This document shows positions 43,439 through 52,797 of a stretch of DNA of 64,000 nt, piece by piece. Origin of the DNA: Pseudomonas fluorescens (lineage in GTDB: Bacteria; Pseudomonadota; Gammaproteobacteria; Pseudomonadales; Pseudomonadaceae); contig NZ_MOBX01000014.1 of the NCBI RefSeq assembly GCF_003732425.1, positions 548,816 to 612,815 on the forward strand, in the 5' to 3' direction. Every line of letters starts with the position of its first letter. The first letter of the stretch is position 1. Both the position numbers and the translations under genes were made by a program. The notes below the pieces were generated by a model, which had not been told where the DNA came from, ran no database searches, and saw only the letters and a program-made list of their open reading frames with translations.

Positions 43439-44446
43439 ATGTTGTCCAGATCCTTGCTGTGCCTTGCTGTTCTCAGTGCGTCCACGCCCCTGCTTGCCGA
43501 CACCGTCTGGTTGAAGAACGGTGACAAGTTGAGCGGCACCATCACCGTATTCGATGGCGGCAAGCTGTTGATCCAGACCAAATACGCCGGTGCGGTCACC
43601 ATTGACTGGAAAGAGGTCAAGACGCTGGACAGCGATCAGCACCTGCTGGTCAAGCAGGATGCCTACAGCGGTGAAGTCTCCAAATCGTTGACGGCTGCTG
43701 AAGATGGCAAGGTCACTCTGGCCAACGGTGAGGCGCCGAAAACCGTTGAACTGGCGAGCATTCAGCAGATTCTCAAGCCGAAACCGGTAGTCGAGGATCT
43801 GGTCTGGAAGGGCAATGTCGACCTGGCACTGGATTATCAGCGCGCCGAGAAAGACACCGATGACTACGATATCGGCTTCAAGACCACGGCGCGTCATGGT
43901 CGCTGGCGTCATACCGCCGAAGGCGAGTACAACCGCGAAGTGCAGGACGACGAGACCACCACCGACAACTGGCGCGCCGAATACGCACTCGACCGCTTCA
44001 TGACCGATAAATGGTTTTGGCAAGGCCGTCTGAACTACAAGCGTGATCACATCGAAGAGCTGGCCCGTCAGCGTGTGGTCGGTACCGGTCCCGGCTACCA
44101 GTTCTGGGATGATGAGCTGGGAGCGTTCTCGCTGGGCTCGCTGCTTAACCGCACCGACTACGAGTATCGCGATGGCAGCAAGGACAACTTCTATTCTGTC
44201 GCCATGAAGTGGGATTACAACCGTTACCTGATTGGCAAGAAGGTCGAGTTCTTCACTAACGGTGAGGTGGGCAAGCCGCTGTCGGGTGTTGCCGATTACG
44301 CGCTGGATGCCGAGATGGGCTTGCGCTACAAGGTCACCGATTGGGCCTCGCTCAATCTCAAGGCTGAGCGTGACATCATCAGCGGCACCAATGATGCGGA
44401 CTTGAGCAAGACCCGTTACACCGCGGGGTTTGGCGTGGCCTGGTAA
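43439..44446 (+). CDS. DUF481 outer-membrane protein (YdiY-like)
   Basis: 335 residues from the ATG at 43439. A signal peptide (LSRSLLCLAVLSASTPLLA) is followed by a small N-terminal domain, then a DUF481 beta-barrel (from about residue 125) with alternating residues such as HTAEGEYNREVQDDETTT and a final aromatic residue (TAGFGVAW) that fits outer-membrane insertion. The family is thought to make a porin-like barrel; the cargo is unknown. A terminator follows. Confidence 0.82.
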   Translation: MLSRSLLCLAVLSASTPLLADTVWLKNGDKLSGTITVFDGGKLLIQTKYAGAVTIDWKEVKTLDSDQHLLVKQDAYSGEVSKSLTAAEDGKVTLANGEAPKTVELASIQQILKPKPVVEDLVWKGNVDLALDYQRAEKDTDDYDIGFKTTARHGRWRHTAEGEYNREVQDDETTTDNWRAEYALDRFMTDKWFWQGRLNYKRDHIEELARQRVVGTGPGYQFWDDELGAFSLGSLLNRTDYEYRDGSKDNFYSVAMKWDYNRYLIGKKVEFFTNGEVGKPLSGVADYALDAEMGLRYKVTDWASLNLKAERDIISGTNDADLSKTRYTAGFGVAW

Positions 44447-44456
44447 GCCATCCACA

Positions 44457-44491
44457 AAAAAATCGCAGCCTTGCCGGCTGCGATTTTTTTT
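44457..44491 (+). terminator. Intrinsic terminator after the DUF481 gene
   Basis: AAAATCGCAGCC pairs with GGCTGCGATTTT around TTGCC, with T-run continuing. Confidence 0.92.
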
Positions 44492-44514
44492 GCCTGTACA
44501 AAACAGACGCCCAC

Positions 44515-44548
44515 AAAAAAGCCCCGCTTTTAAGGGCGGGGCTCTTTT
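44515..44548 (-). terminator. Intrinsic terminator after the cold-shock gene
   Basis: On the minus strand: AGCCCCGCCCTTAAAAGCGGGGCT with TTTTTT after it. Confidence 0.9.
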
Positions 44549-44564
44549 CTAAAGAAGCTACAAG

Positions 44565-44774
44565 TTAGATAACTTGTACTTCTTCAGCTTGCATGCCTTT
44601 CTGACCGCGGGTAGCGATGAAAGAAACCTGTTGGCCTTCTTTCAGGCTTTTGAAGCCGTCGGATTGGATAGCTTTGAAGTGAACGAACAGGTCGTCACCG
44701 GATTGTGGAGTGATGAAGCCGAAGCCTTTTTCATCGTTGAACCACTTAACGGTACCGGTTTGGCGATTAGACAT
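44565..44774 (-). CDS. CspA-family cold-shock protein
   Basis: 69 residues. The RNA-binding motifs KGFGFIT and DLFVHF are intact. The sequence is close to CapB/CspA of pseudomonads. It binds single-stranded RNA or DNA and melts secondary structure at low temperature. The region upstream (to about 45000) is long and non-coding, as is usual for cold-shock mRNA leaders. Confidence 0.95.
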   Translation of the reverse strand: MSNRQTGTVKWFNDEKGFGFITPQSGDDLFVHFKAIQSDGFKSLKEGQQVSFIATRGQKGMQAEEVQVI

Positions 44775-45129
44775 GGTGTAACTCCTTGAACAAAGATAAC
44801 TGCGACTCAGGAAGAACCCTGGCCGAGACTGAGTGCAAAGAGCAGGAAAAATTCTTGTAGATGGTTGGATCGAAATTCAACATATCGTGTAGAGATTCTC
44901 AGTGACACAAGCAACACAGTGACGCCACCTTAACCCAGTTTCCGAGAAGTGCCAATGCTTCTTGCGAAGGTTTCTCTGTTTTCGGGATCGGCGGTGTGAC
45001 GGTTCGTCGCCAAAGCCCGTATTTCATGGGTGTTCGGCGAGAATTGCAGCCCGCACTTTGAACCCGGCGGCGCGCCCGGTAAGATGCGGGACAGAATTTT
45101 TCCACCTCGCTATTCAGGACACCCCCGCC
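44775..45129. promoter_or_regulatory. Divergent control region of csp and dcd
   Basis: 355 bases between divergent genes, longer than usual. It should hold the cold-shock leader on the minus side and the dcd promoter on the plus side. No specific operator was identified. Confidence 0.6.
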
Positions 45130-45696
45130 ATGAGCATCAAATCGGACAAGTGGATTCGCCGCATGGCGCAGGAACACGGCATGATCGAACCGTTCGTCGA
45201 GCGCCAGATGCGCGGCAGCGATGACAGCCGAGTGATCTCCTACGGTGTGTCGAGCTACGGCTACGACGTGCGCTGCACCAACCACTTCAAGGTGTTCACC
45301 AACATCAACTCGTCCATCGTCGACCCGAAAAATTTCGATCCGGGCAGTTTCGTCGACGTCCACAGCGACGTCTGCATCATTCCGCCGAACTCCTTCGCCC
45401 TGGCCAGCACCGTCGAATATTTCCGTATTCCGCGTAACGTGCTGACCATCTGCCTGGGTAAAAGCACCTACGCGCGTTGCGGCATCATCGTTAACGTCAC
45501 ACCGCTCGAACCTGAGTGGGAAGGTCACGTGACCCTGGAATTTTCCAACACCACCAACCTGCCGGCGAAGATTTACGCCAACGAAGGCGTGGCACAGATG
45601 CTGTTCCTCGAATCCGACGAGGAATGTGAAGTGTCCTACAAGGATCGCGGCGGCAAGTACCAGGGCCAGCGCGGCGTGACCTTGCCGCGCACCTGA
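45130..45696 (+). CDS. dcd: dCTP deaminase
   Basis: 188 residues from the ATG at 45130. The family signature GKSTYARCGIIVNVTPLEPEWEGHV and the catalytic Glu in the following helix region are intact. It turns dCTP into dUTP on the way to dTMP. A terminator-like hairpin follows at 45731. Confidence 0.97.
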   Translation: MSIKSDKWIRRMAQEHGMIEPFVERQMRGSDDSRVISYGVSSYGYDVRCTNHFKVFTNINSSIVDPKNFDPGSFVDVHSDVCIIPPNSFALASTVEYFRIPRNVLTICLGKSTYARCGIIVNVTPLEPEWEGHVTLEFSNTTNLPAKIYANEGVAQMLFLESDEECEVSYKDRGGKYQGQRGVTLPRT

Positions 45697-45730
45697 TCGG
45701 TCCATTCGACAGATCGCGGGAATTCTTTGG

Positions 45731-45766
45731 CGGGCAGACACTCTATGGGGTGTACTGCCCGTTTTT
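45731..45766 (+). terminator. Intrinsic terminator after dcd
   Basis: CGGGCAGACAC pairs with GTGTACTGCCCG with one bulge and TTTTT follows. Confidence 0.8.
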
Positions 45767-45803
45767 GCTTTTGGCAAAGCGGGCCTTCGCCGAGGAGTGC
45801 CCT

Positions 45804-46013
45804 ATGAAGATCGATCCGCAAATCACTGCCGAACTGGCAAGGCTCGAGCCCAATCAGATTGGCGTATTGGCCTGGTCCTTGTTGGCGCATCCGCCACTGA
45901 GCATGGCCGGCGGAATTCCCGGACAGCCCGATCCCGATACCCCCAACGAACAACCGACCGAGCCGGGCGAACCGACGCTTCCGGACGAGCCACCACCGGC
46001 ACCGGTTGCCTGA
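45804..46013 (+). CDS. Small hypothetical protein with proline-rich tail
   Basis: 69 residues, with a GAGGAG ribosome site 7 bases before the ATG. The first half is helical (PQITAELARLEPNQIGVLAWSLL), the second half is Pro- and Glu-rich (TPNEQPTEPGEP, DEPPPAPVA), an arrangement that suggests an unstructured tail. No family was recognised. It converges with pdeM, with 46 bases between the stop codons. Confidence 0.6.
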   Translation: MKIDPQITAELARLEPNQIGVLAWSLLAHPPLSMAGGIPGQPDPDTPNEQPTEPGEPTLPDEPPPAPVA

Positions 46014-46029
46014 TCTGCATTGAAAATGA

Positions 46030-46075
46030 ATGGCCAGTCAGCTGAGGTCTACCCAGATTTCAACTGACTGGCCAT
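46030..46075. other. 12-bp inverted repeat overlapping the end of pdeM
   Basis: ATGGCCAGTCAG pairs with CTGACTGGCCAT across 22 bases; the right arm lies inside the pdeM coding sequence. No T-run. It may act in termination of the convergent units. Confidence 0.45.
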
Positions 46076-46716
46076 ATTTCGTTGTCACCGATGACGAAAA
46101 TCCTGCAGCTATCCTCCTTCTCGACCGGATAGCCCCCGGTAAACGCGCCAAAGGCCGGCAACAGGCTAATGCTTTCGCTGAGCCTGAAACACGCCAGACG
46201 CAAGCTTTGTCGACCCCTGCCATGCAGCCGATAGACCGGATGCACATGCCCGGCCAGCACGTGTCGTTCAGGATGCGGGTCCGGTTCATGTTGCAAGGCG
46301 AATGGCCCGATCAACAGCGGTTCGGGCACGACGCGGATGTTCAACGAGTCAGGCGGATCGCCCGCCCGTTTGTCGTGGTTGCCGCGAATCAGCGTCATTG
46401 GCAGCTCGGCATGACGCGCGCGCCATTGCGCCAGAGCGTTTAGCGTGCCCGCTGCATGGGAGCCGGGCCCGTGCAGAAAATCGCCGAGAAATATCAACTG
46501 GCGGCAGGGCAGTTTCGCCAGCAATCGATCAATCACCGCGATATTGCTCGCCGTGGTGCCTTGCGGGACCGGTTGACCGAGGCTGCGGTAAGCGGCGGCT
46601 TTGCCGAAATGCACGTCGGCAATCAGCAAGGCCTGCTGCGCCGGCCAGTACAGCGCTTTTTCCGGCAGCAGCCAGAGGTCTTCACCCGCGAGGCGCACCG
46701 GGTAGGGCGCGCTCAT
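46060..46716 (-). CDS. pdeM: Ligase-associated endonuclease PdeM
   Basis: 218 residues. The calcineurin-like phosphoesterase motifs are present: IADVHFGKAAAYR, FLGDFLHGPGS, IRGNHDKRA, LAGHVHPVYRLH. This is the ligase-associated DNA damage response endonuclease family, usually encoded with the DEXH helicase, an ATP-dependent ligase and an exonuclease. Its start overlaps the helicase stop by 4 bases, so the two are co-translated. The ligase and exonuclease lie 5 kb away (see 53976 and 55661). Confidence 0.88.
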   Translation of the reverse strand: MSAPYPVRLAGEDLWLLPEKALYWPAQQALLIADVHFGKAAAYRSLGQPVPQGTTASNIAVIDRLLAKLPCRQLIFLGDFLHGPGSHAAGTLNALAQWRARHAELPMTLIRGNHDKRAGDPPDSLNIRVVPEPLLIGPFALQHEPDPHPERHVLAGHVHPVYRLHGRGRQSLRLACFRLSESISLLPAFGAFTGGYPVEKEDSCRIFVIGDNEIWPVS

Positions 46717-49202
46717 CGGGAGTTGCCCTTGTCGGCGGATTTTTCCAGGTCACCGACCATACGTCTGATGCGGTCAGCCAGTTTCTCTGAGCTCATGCTT
46801 TCGCGCATGCGTTCCACCAGCAGTGGAAAACCCAAAGGTGTAGGACGCTTTATCTGATGCACGTCGAGTTTCATCCGGTTGATGTGCTCCAGTGTCTGTT
46901 CCAGACGTTGAATATCCAATTCTTCTCGTAAGACTTCTTCCCCGGCCTGGGCCAGCAACAGGTTATCGGCGTCGTATTGTTTGAACACTTCGAAAAACAG
47001 ACCGCTGGACGCCTGTACCTGCCGGGTGCTTTTTGGCGCACCGGGGTAACCGGCGAAGACCAAACCGGCAATCCGGGCAATTTCACGGAAGCGGCGCAGC
47101 GCCAATTCACCTGCGTTGAGGCTGGCCAGCACATCCTTCAACAGGTGATCGGCGTTGAACAGCTGTGCATTCAAATGCTCAGTCCAATCGACGGGTGTAG
47201 CGCTGAGCAATTCCAGACCGTAATCATTCACCGCAATCGAGAAGGTCACGGGCTGGCGCTGGCTGACACGCCAGGCCAGCAGGCTCGCCAGCCCCAGATG
47301 CACCTGGCGCCCGGCAAACGGGTAGAGGAAAAGGTGCCAGCCTTCGCGGGATTTCAGCACTTCGGCCAACAGGTTTTCGGCGCTGGGCAAGCCAGACCAG
47401 CGCATCTGCGTTTCCAGTAATGGCCGCAGTGCGTGCATTTCCGGCCCGACAAACTCACCCTGCGCGGCCGCGCTGAAACGACTGACGACGGCAGCGGCAA
47501 GTTCATTGGAAAGTGGCATCCGCCCGCCATTCCAGCGCGGTACGGCGGCTTTTTTCGCGGTGCTGCGTTTGACGTAAGCGGTCATGTTTTCCACCCGCAC
47601 CAACTCCAGCAAACGCCCGGCGAAGAGAAAACCGTCACCGGGTTTGAGCCGCGCGATAAAACCTTCCTCGACACTGCCCAACTGTTTGCCACCGCCGCCC
47701 TTGCTCCAGAATTTCAGATGGATGCTCGCGTCGCTGACGATAGTGCCGATGCTCATGCGATGGCGCCGTGCCAAGCGCGCATCCGGCACCCGCCAGATAC
47801 CGTGTTCGTCTGGCTCGACCCGGCGGTAATCCGGATAGGCTGTCAGAGACATTCCGCCATGGCGTACGAAAGCCAGCGCCCAGGCCCATTCGGCAGCTGT
47901 CAGGTCGCGATAGGCCCAGGCGCCGCGGACTTCTTCGTACAACTCATCGGGTAAAAATCCGCCACCGAGGGCCATGCTGACCAAATGCTGGACCAGCACA
48001 TCCAGCGGTTTGTGCGGTGACTGACGTGGTTCAATGCGCCGCTGTTCGACGGCGTCACGGGCGGCGGCCGCCTCGATCAACTCTAGGCTGTGAGTGGGCA
48101 CCAGCGTCACCCGCGACGTGCGCCCCGGGGCATGACCGGAGCGCCCGGCACGTTGCATCAAACGCGCGACGCCTTTGGCCGAACCGATTTGCAGCACGCG
48201 CTCGACCGGCAGGAAATCCACGCCCAGGTCCAGGCTTGAGGTGCAGACCACGGCTTTCAGTTGCCCATCCTTCAAGGCTTTTTCCACCCAGTCACGGGTA
48301 TCGCGTGACAACGAACTGTGATGCAAAGCGATCAACCCGGCCCAGTCCGGCCGCTGTTCTAGCAGCGCCTGATACCAGATTTCCGATTGCGCCCGCGTAT
48401 TGGTGAACACCAAGGTGCTGGCGCAGGCATCCAGTTCGGCAACGACCTGCGGCAGCATCTTCAGACCGATATGCCCGGCCCAAGGAAAACGCTCGATGGC
48501 CGGTGGGAGGAGGGTATCGACCTTAAGCGTTTTTTCGCTTTGCCCCTGAATGCTGATGCCGCCGCCCTGTGGGATCAGCACCTGTTCGGCGTGGGATTGA
48601 TTACCGAGGGTGGCCGACACACCCCAGACGATCAATTCGGGTTGCCAATGCCGGAGGCGGGCCAGGGCCAATTGCAATTGCACGCCGCGCTTGTTGCCGA
48701 GCAATTCGTGCCATTCATCGACGACGATCATGCGCAGGCTCGACAGCGCCACTTGTGCATCGGCGCGGGCGAGCAGCAGGGTCAGGCTTTCCGGGGTGGT
48801 GATCAGCGTGGTCGGCAGGCGTCGGCTCTGCCGGGCGCGCTCGCTGCTGCTGGTGTCGCCGGTGCGCAGGCCAATGCTCCACGGGATCTGCAAGTCATCG
48901 ACCGGCGCTTGCAAGGCGCGCGCGGTGTCGGCGGCGAGGGCGCGCATGGGCGTTATCCACAAGACGGTCAGTGGTTCGGCCGGTGGTTTGCGTTTGCGTG
49001 GGCTTTCAACGACAGCGGCGGGTTTGGCAAAGCGATTGAGCGCGGCGAACCACACCGCATAGGTTTTACCGGCGCCGGTGCTGGCGTGGAGCAAACCGGA
49101 TTCGCCGTTTTTGACCGCTGTCCAGACCTGTTTCTGAAAGGCGAACGGCTTCCAGTTGCGGGCGCTGAACCAGATTTTTGCCAGGTCGGAGGATTTCGCC
49201 AT
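46713..49202 (-). CDS. Ligase-associated DEXH-box helicase (Lhr-Core type)
   Basis: 829 residues from the ATG at 49200-49202 (MAKSSDLAKIW). Walker A is STGAGKT at about residue 45, the DEXH box is VVDEWHELLG and motif VI is QRAGRSGHAPGR. After the two RecA folds come a winged helix and the Lhr-Core C-terminal domain. It is a 3'-5' helicase on DNA or DNA-RNA hybrids working with the other three ligase-associated repair proteins. The gene is read toward pdeM, and a repeat pair stands upstream. Confidence 0.9.
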   Translation of the reverse strand: MAKSSDLAKIWFSARNWKPFAFQKQVWTAVKNGESGLLHASTGAGKTYAVWFAALNRFAKPAAVVESPRKRKPPAEPLTVLWITPMRALAADTARALQAPVDDLQIPWSIGLRTGDTSSSERARQSRRLPTTLITTPESLTLLLARADAQVALSSLRMIVVDEWHELLGNKRGVQLQLALARLRHWQPELIVWGVSATLGNQSHAEQVLIPQGGGISIQGQSEKTLKVDTLLPPAIERFPWAGHIGLKMLPQVVAELDACASTLVFTNTRAQSEIWYQALLEQRPDWAGLIALHHSSLSRDTRDWVEKALKDGQLKAVVCTSSLDLGVDFLPVERVLQIGSAKGVARLMQRAGRSGHAPGRTSRVTLVPTHSLELIEAAAARDAVEQRRIEPRQSPHKPLDVLVQHLVSMALGGGFLPDELYEEVRGAWAYRDLTAAEWAWALAFVRHGGMSLTAYPDYRRVEPDEHGIWRVPDARLARRHRMSIGTIVSDASIHLKFWSKGGGGKQLGSVEEGFIARLKPGDGFLFAGRLLELVRVENMTAYVKRSTAKKAAVPRWNGGRMPLSNELAAAVVSRFSAAAQGEFVGPEMHALRPLLETQMRWSGLPSAENLLAEVLKSREGWHLFLYPFAGRQVHLGLASLLAWRVSQRQPVTFSIAVNDYGLELLSATPVDWTEHLNAQLFNADHLLKDVLASLNAGELALRRFREIARIAGLVFAGYPGAPKSTRQVQASSGLFFEVFKQYDADNLLLAQAGEEVLREELDIQRLEQTLEHINRMKLDVHQIKRPTPLGFPLLVERMRESMSSEKLADRIRRMVGDLEKSADKGNSR

Positions 49203-49277
49203 GCGGGCTGCGCGCGTTCTGGAGGGGGTTCTTCCAGTGACCACATCAGTGGGCGAAAGGTTTAATCAGGGTGACCG

Positions 49278-49363
49278 TGTAGGAGCTGCCGAAGGCTGCG
49301 ATCTTTTGATCTTGATCTCTACAAAGCAAGATCAAAAGATCGCAGCCTTCGGCAGCTCCTACA
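49278..49363. repeat. Palindromic repeat pair (GATCAAAAGATCGCAGCC family)
   Basis: Two inverted units, nearly identical to the copy at 21463. Marks the junction between the repair genes and the inserted transporter operon. Confidence 0.93.
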
Positions 49364-49380
49364 TGAGCCGCACGGCGGCG

Positions 49381-50145
49381 TTATTTCAGGTTGCCGCTGA
49401 GGAATTGCTTCAGGCGTTCGCTTTTCGGGTTGCCGAGTACATCCTCGGGCGCACCTTCTTCTTCCACCAGACCTTGATGCAGAAACAGCACTTGGCTCGA
49501 CACCTTCCGGGCGAAGCTCATCTCATGGGTCACCATGATCATGGTCCGGCCTTCTTCGGCGAGCCCCTGAATCACCTTCAGCACTTCCCCCACCAATTCC
49601 GGATCAAGCGCCGAAGTCGGTTCATCGAACAGCATCACCTCCGGCTCCATCGCCAGCGCCCGGGCAATCGCCACGCGCTGTTGCTGCCCGCCGGAGAGAA
49701 ACGCCGGGTATTGATCCGCCACCCGCGCCGGCAGGCCGACCTTGTCCAGATAACGCCGCGCACGATCGTCGGCTTCCTGTTTGCTACAGCCCAGCACCCG
49801 GCGCGGGGCCATGGTGATGTTTTCCAGCACAGTCATGTGGCTCCACAGGTTGAAATGCTGGAACACCATCGCCAGGCGCGTGCGCAGACGTTGCAGTTCA
49901 TCGGCGTCGGCGACGTGCATGCCGTGGCGGTCGGTGACCATGCGGATCGCCTGGCCATCGAGGCTCATGGCGCCGTCGTTGGGTTGTTCGAGAAAGTTGA
50001 TGCAGCGCAAAAAGGTGCTTTTGCCCGAGCCGCTGGCGCCGATCAGGCTGATCACGTCGCCGGTCTTGGCCTTGAGCGAAACGCCTCTGAGCACCTGATG
50101 GTCGCCATAGCTTTTGTGCAGGCCTTCAACGGTCAGTTTGTACAT
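49381..50145 (-). CDS. Basic amino-acid ABC transporter, ATP-binding protein
   Basis: 254 residues. Walker A is GASGSGKST at about residue 36, the Q-loop FQHFNLWSH and the signature SGGQQQR before DEPTSALDP are intact. It belongs to the HisP/AotP branch. It is the last gene of a five-gene transporter operon (binding protein, two permeases, a deacylase and this gene). Confidence 0.9.
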   Translation of the reverse strand: MYKLTVEGLHKSYGDHQVLRGVSLKAKTGDVISLIGASGSGKSTFLRCINFLEQPNDGAMSLDGQAIRMVTDRHGMHVADADELQRLRTRLAMVFQHFNLWSHMTVLENITMAPRRVLGCSKQEADDRARRYLDKVGLPARVADQYPAFLSGGQQQRVAIARALAMEPEVMLFDEPTSALDPELVGEVLKVIQGLAEEGRTMIMVTHEMSFARKVSSQVLFLHQGLVEEEGAPEDVLGNPKSERLKQFLSGNLK

Positions 50146-50158
50146 GGGACAGACATCC

Positions 50159-51277
50159 TCAAGGCGAAAGTAGGTAGCCGCTGCGATAGGCTTCAGCGCC
50201 CGCGACGTGGGCGATGACCATGCCGGCAGTGGCCATGCGTCGCAGCGAGCGGGCGTACATCACGCCGGCGCTGGTGCAATGAACGGGGGTGACCCGATCG
50301 TGGATCGGGTCGATGATTTCAGCGATCTGTTGTCCGGCTTCGAGGTATTGCCCCGCCGTGGCGGTGTACACCAGCAGACCACCGACCGGGGTGGTCACCG
50401 GTTCCACACCGGCCAGCGGCGTGGCGGGGAACGGCAACGGCGGTTGCGGTTTGGTCTCGCCGACAATCGCATCGGACTGGATCAGGTAATCGATCAGCGC
50501 CTGGCAGTCGCGACTGGCCAGCGGATGGGTAACGTCGCCCTGGCCGCGCAACTCGACGGTCACCGAGAAACTGCCCAGCGGAATCTCGAAGTGTTCGCCG
50601 AAGCGCTCCTTCAATTGCCACCACAGCAGGGTGAAGCATTCGTCGAACGACTGACCGCCGGAGTCGGTGGCGAGCAGGCTCGCCTGGGCTTCGATATAGC
50701 GCGCCAGCGGTTCGACCTGCGGCCATGCTTCGGGCGTGGTGTAGAGGTGCACCACGGACTCGAAATCGCAGTGCAAGTCCAGCACCATGTCAGCGTCGCA
50801 GGCCAACCGTTGCAGGGTCAGACGCTGGGATTGCAGTTGCGTGCTGGCGGTCTGGCGGGCGAGGGCGTCGCGCAGATGCGTGCGGATCAGTTCGAGGTTG
50901 TGCTGCGGGTCATCCTTCAGCTTGCCCTCGATGGCGTTGCCGATTTCTTCGCTGAGATCGACGAACCAGCGGTTGAAGTTCTGCCCGCTCTCCAGTTCGT
51001 AGCGGCCCAGCGGCACGTCCATCAGCACTTGTTCGAGGCCGACCGGGTTCGCCACCGGCACCAGCACGATTTGGCTGCGCAGGCGCCCGGCGGCTTCCAG
51101 CTCCGTCAGACGCTGCTTGAGGTGCCAGGCCACGAGCATGCCGGGCAGTTCATCGGCGTGCAGCGAGGACTGGATGTAGACCTTGCCCTTGGCCTGCTCC
51201 GGGCCGAAGTGGAAGCTGTGGATCTGTCGTGCGGTCCCCGGCAGCGGGGCCAGCAAGTCATGAATCAGGTGGCGCAT
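50159..51277 (-). CDS. Succinylglutamate desuccinylase/aspartoacylase-family protein
   Basis: 372 residues. The zinc-ligand signatures of M14-type deacylases are seen: SSLHADELPGMLVAW with the H..E pair near residue 40 and DLHCDF around residue 165 with the third His. The C-terminal 80 residues form a lipoyl-like barrel (VGGLLVYTATAGQYLEAGQ). It lies between the permease genes and the ATPase gene of an amino-acid transporter, so it may release the amino acid from an acylated substrate after uptake. The substrate is not known. Confidence 0.82.
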   Translation of the reverse strand: MRHLIHDLLAPLPGTARQIHSFHFGPEQAKGKVYIQSSLHADELPGMLVAWHLKQRLTELEAAGRLRSQIVLVPVANPVGLEQVLMDVPLGRYELESGQNFNRWFVDLSEEIGNAIEGKLKDDPQHNLELIRTHLRDALARQTASTQLQSQRLTLQRLACDADMVLDLHCDFESVVHLYTTPEAWPQVEPLARYIEAQASLLATDSGGQSFDECFTLLWWQLKERFGEHFEIPLGSFSVTVELRGQGDVTHPLASRDCQALIDYLIQSDAIVGETKPQPPLPFPATPLAGVEPVTTPVGGLLVYTATAGQYLEAGQQIAEIIDPIHDRVTPVHCTSAGVMYARSLRRMATAGMVIAHVAGAEAYRSGYLLSP

Positions 51278-51305
51278 TGTTTATCTCTTTATTCCTGAGC
51301 TGGGC

Positions 51306-52016
51306 CTAGTGAGTCGGCCCGAGGAAGGCCAGCCATCGGCGTTCGGCAAGGCGGAACAGGCCGACCAGCGCAAAGGTGATGGTCAGGTAGATCAGCGCGG
51401 CGATGCCGAACGACTGAAAGGTCAGAAAGGTAGCCGAGTTGGCGTCCCGTGCAACTTTCAGGATGTCGGGGATGGTCGCGGTGAAGGCCACGGTGGTCGA
51501 GTGCAGCATCAGGATCACTTCGTTGCTGTAATACGGCAACGAACGGCGCAGCGCCGAAGGCATGATCACGTAGGCGTAGAGCTTCCAGCCGGTCAGGCCG
51601 TAAGCCTTGGCCGCTTCGACTTCGCCGTGGTTCATGCTGCGGATCGCCCCGGCGAAAATTTCCGTGGTGTAGGCGCAGGTGTTCAGGGCGAAGGCGAGGA
51701 TCGTGCAGTTCATCGCATCGCGAAAGAAACTGTCGAGCAGCGGCTGCGCACGCACGGCGGCGAGGCTGTAGATCCCGGTGTAGCAGATCAACAGCTGGAT
51801 ATACAAAGGCGTGCCACGGAACAGGTAGGTGTAGAACTGCACCGGCCAGCGGATGTAGAAGTGCGGCGAAACCCGCGCGATCGACAATGGAATCGATACA
51901 AGGAAACCGAAGAAGATCGAGGCGCTGAGCAGCCACATCGTCATCGCCAGCCCGGTGATGTTCTGGCCGTCGGTATAGAGGAAGGCGCGCCAGTATTCCT
52001 GCAGAAGTTCGATCAT
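51306..52016 (-). CDS. Basic amino-acid ABC transporter permease, HisM type
   Basis: 236 residues with about 5 membrane helices. The permease loop EVEAAKAYGLTGWKLYAYVIMP is the ATPase contact (EAA motif). The sequence fits the HisM/AotM branch for Arg/Lys/His/ornithine uptake. The start overlaps the stop of the HisQ-type permease gene by 4 bases. Confidence 0.9.
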   Translation of the reverse strand: MIELLQEYWRAFLYTDGQNITGLAMTMWLLSASIFFGFLVSIPLSIARVSPHFYIRWPVQFYTYLFRGTPLYIQLLICYTGIYSLAAVRAQPLLDSFFRDAMNCTILAFALNTCAYTTEIFAGAIRSMNHGEVEAAKAYGLTGWKLYAYVIMPSALRRSLPYYSNEVILMLHSTTVAFTATIPDILKVARDANSATFLTFQSFGIAALIYLTITFALVGLFRLAERRWLAFLGPTH

Positions 52017-52741
52017 CGTACGGCCTCCCGGGCACCGGCGGCGTAGCGGCGTTCGAGCCAGCGCAGAATGACGTTCGAGGCACTGGTGATCAGCAGATAG
52101 ATCAACGCGGCGAGGACCAGGAAGTAGAACAGTTGATAAGTGCTTTTACCGGCGTCCTGCGCGGCTTTGACCAGATCGGCCAGACCGATGATCGACACCA
52201 GCGCGGTGGCCTTGAGCATCACCATCCAATTGTTGCCGATGCCCGGCAGGGCGAAACGCATCATTTGCGGGAACACCACGAAGCGAAAGCGCTGGCCGCG
52301 TTTGAGGCCATACGCGGTGGCGGCTTCCACCTGACCGCGCGGCACGGCGAGGATCGCGCCACGGAAGGTTTCGGTGAAATACGCGCCATAAATGAAGCCG
52401 AGGGTCAGCACCCCGGCGCTGAACGGGTCGATTTCGATGTATTCCCATTCCAGGTAATCGGTCAGGGTCGTCAGCCAGGTTTGCAGGCTGTAGAAAATCA
52501 GCAGCATCAGCACCAGGTCCGGCACCCCGCGAATCAGCGTGGTGTAGAGCTGGGCGGGCAGGCGCACCAGTTTGACTTTTGACAGCTTGGCACTGGCGCC
52601 GAGCAGGCCGAGCAACACGGCCACCAGCAGCGACAACGCCGACAATTTGATGGTCATCCAGGTGCCTTCCAACAGCAAAGGGCCAAAACCCTTGAGGCTG
52701 AAGGCTGCAAGCCCCAGATTTTGTAAGAGGTTTTCGAACAT
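52013..52741 (-). CDS. Basic amino-acid ABC transporter permease, HisQ type
   Basis: 242 residues with about 5 membrane helices. The EAA loop is QVEAATAYGLKRGQRFRFVVFP. The two permeases together form the channel of the transporter. The binding-protein gene lies 56 bases upstream and the HisM-type permease overlaps downstream. Confidence 0.9.
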   Translation of the reverse strand: MFENLLQNLGLAAFSLKGFGPLLLEGTWMTIKLSALSLLVAVLLGLLGASAKLSKVKLVRLPAQLYTTLIRGVPDLVLMLLIFYSLQTWLTTLTDYLEWEYIEIDPFSAGVLTLGFIYGAYFTETFRGAILAVPRGQVEAATAYGLKRGQRFRFVVFPQMMRFALPGIGNNWMVMLKATALVSIIGLADLVKAAQDAGKSTYQLFYFLVLAALIYLLITSASNVILRWLERRYAAGAREAVR

Positions 52742-52797
52742 AAATCAGCAACCTGAGCGGATGGAAAAGGCGCCCATCGAGGATGGGCGCCGGGGCA

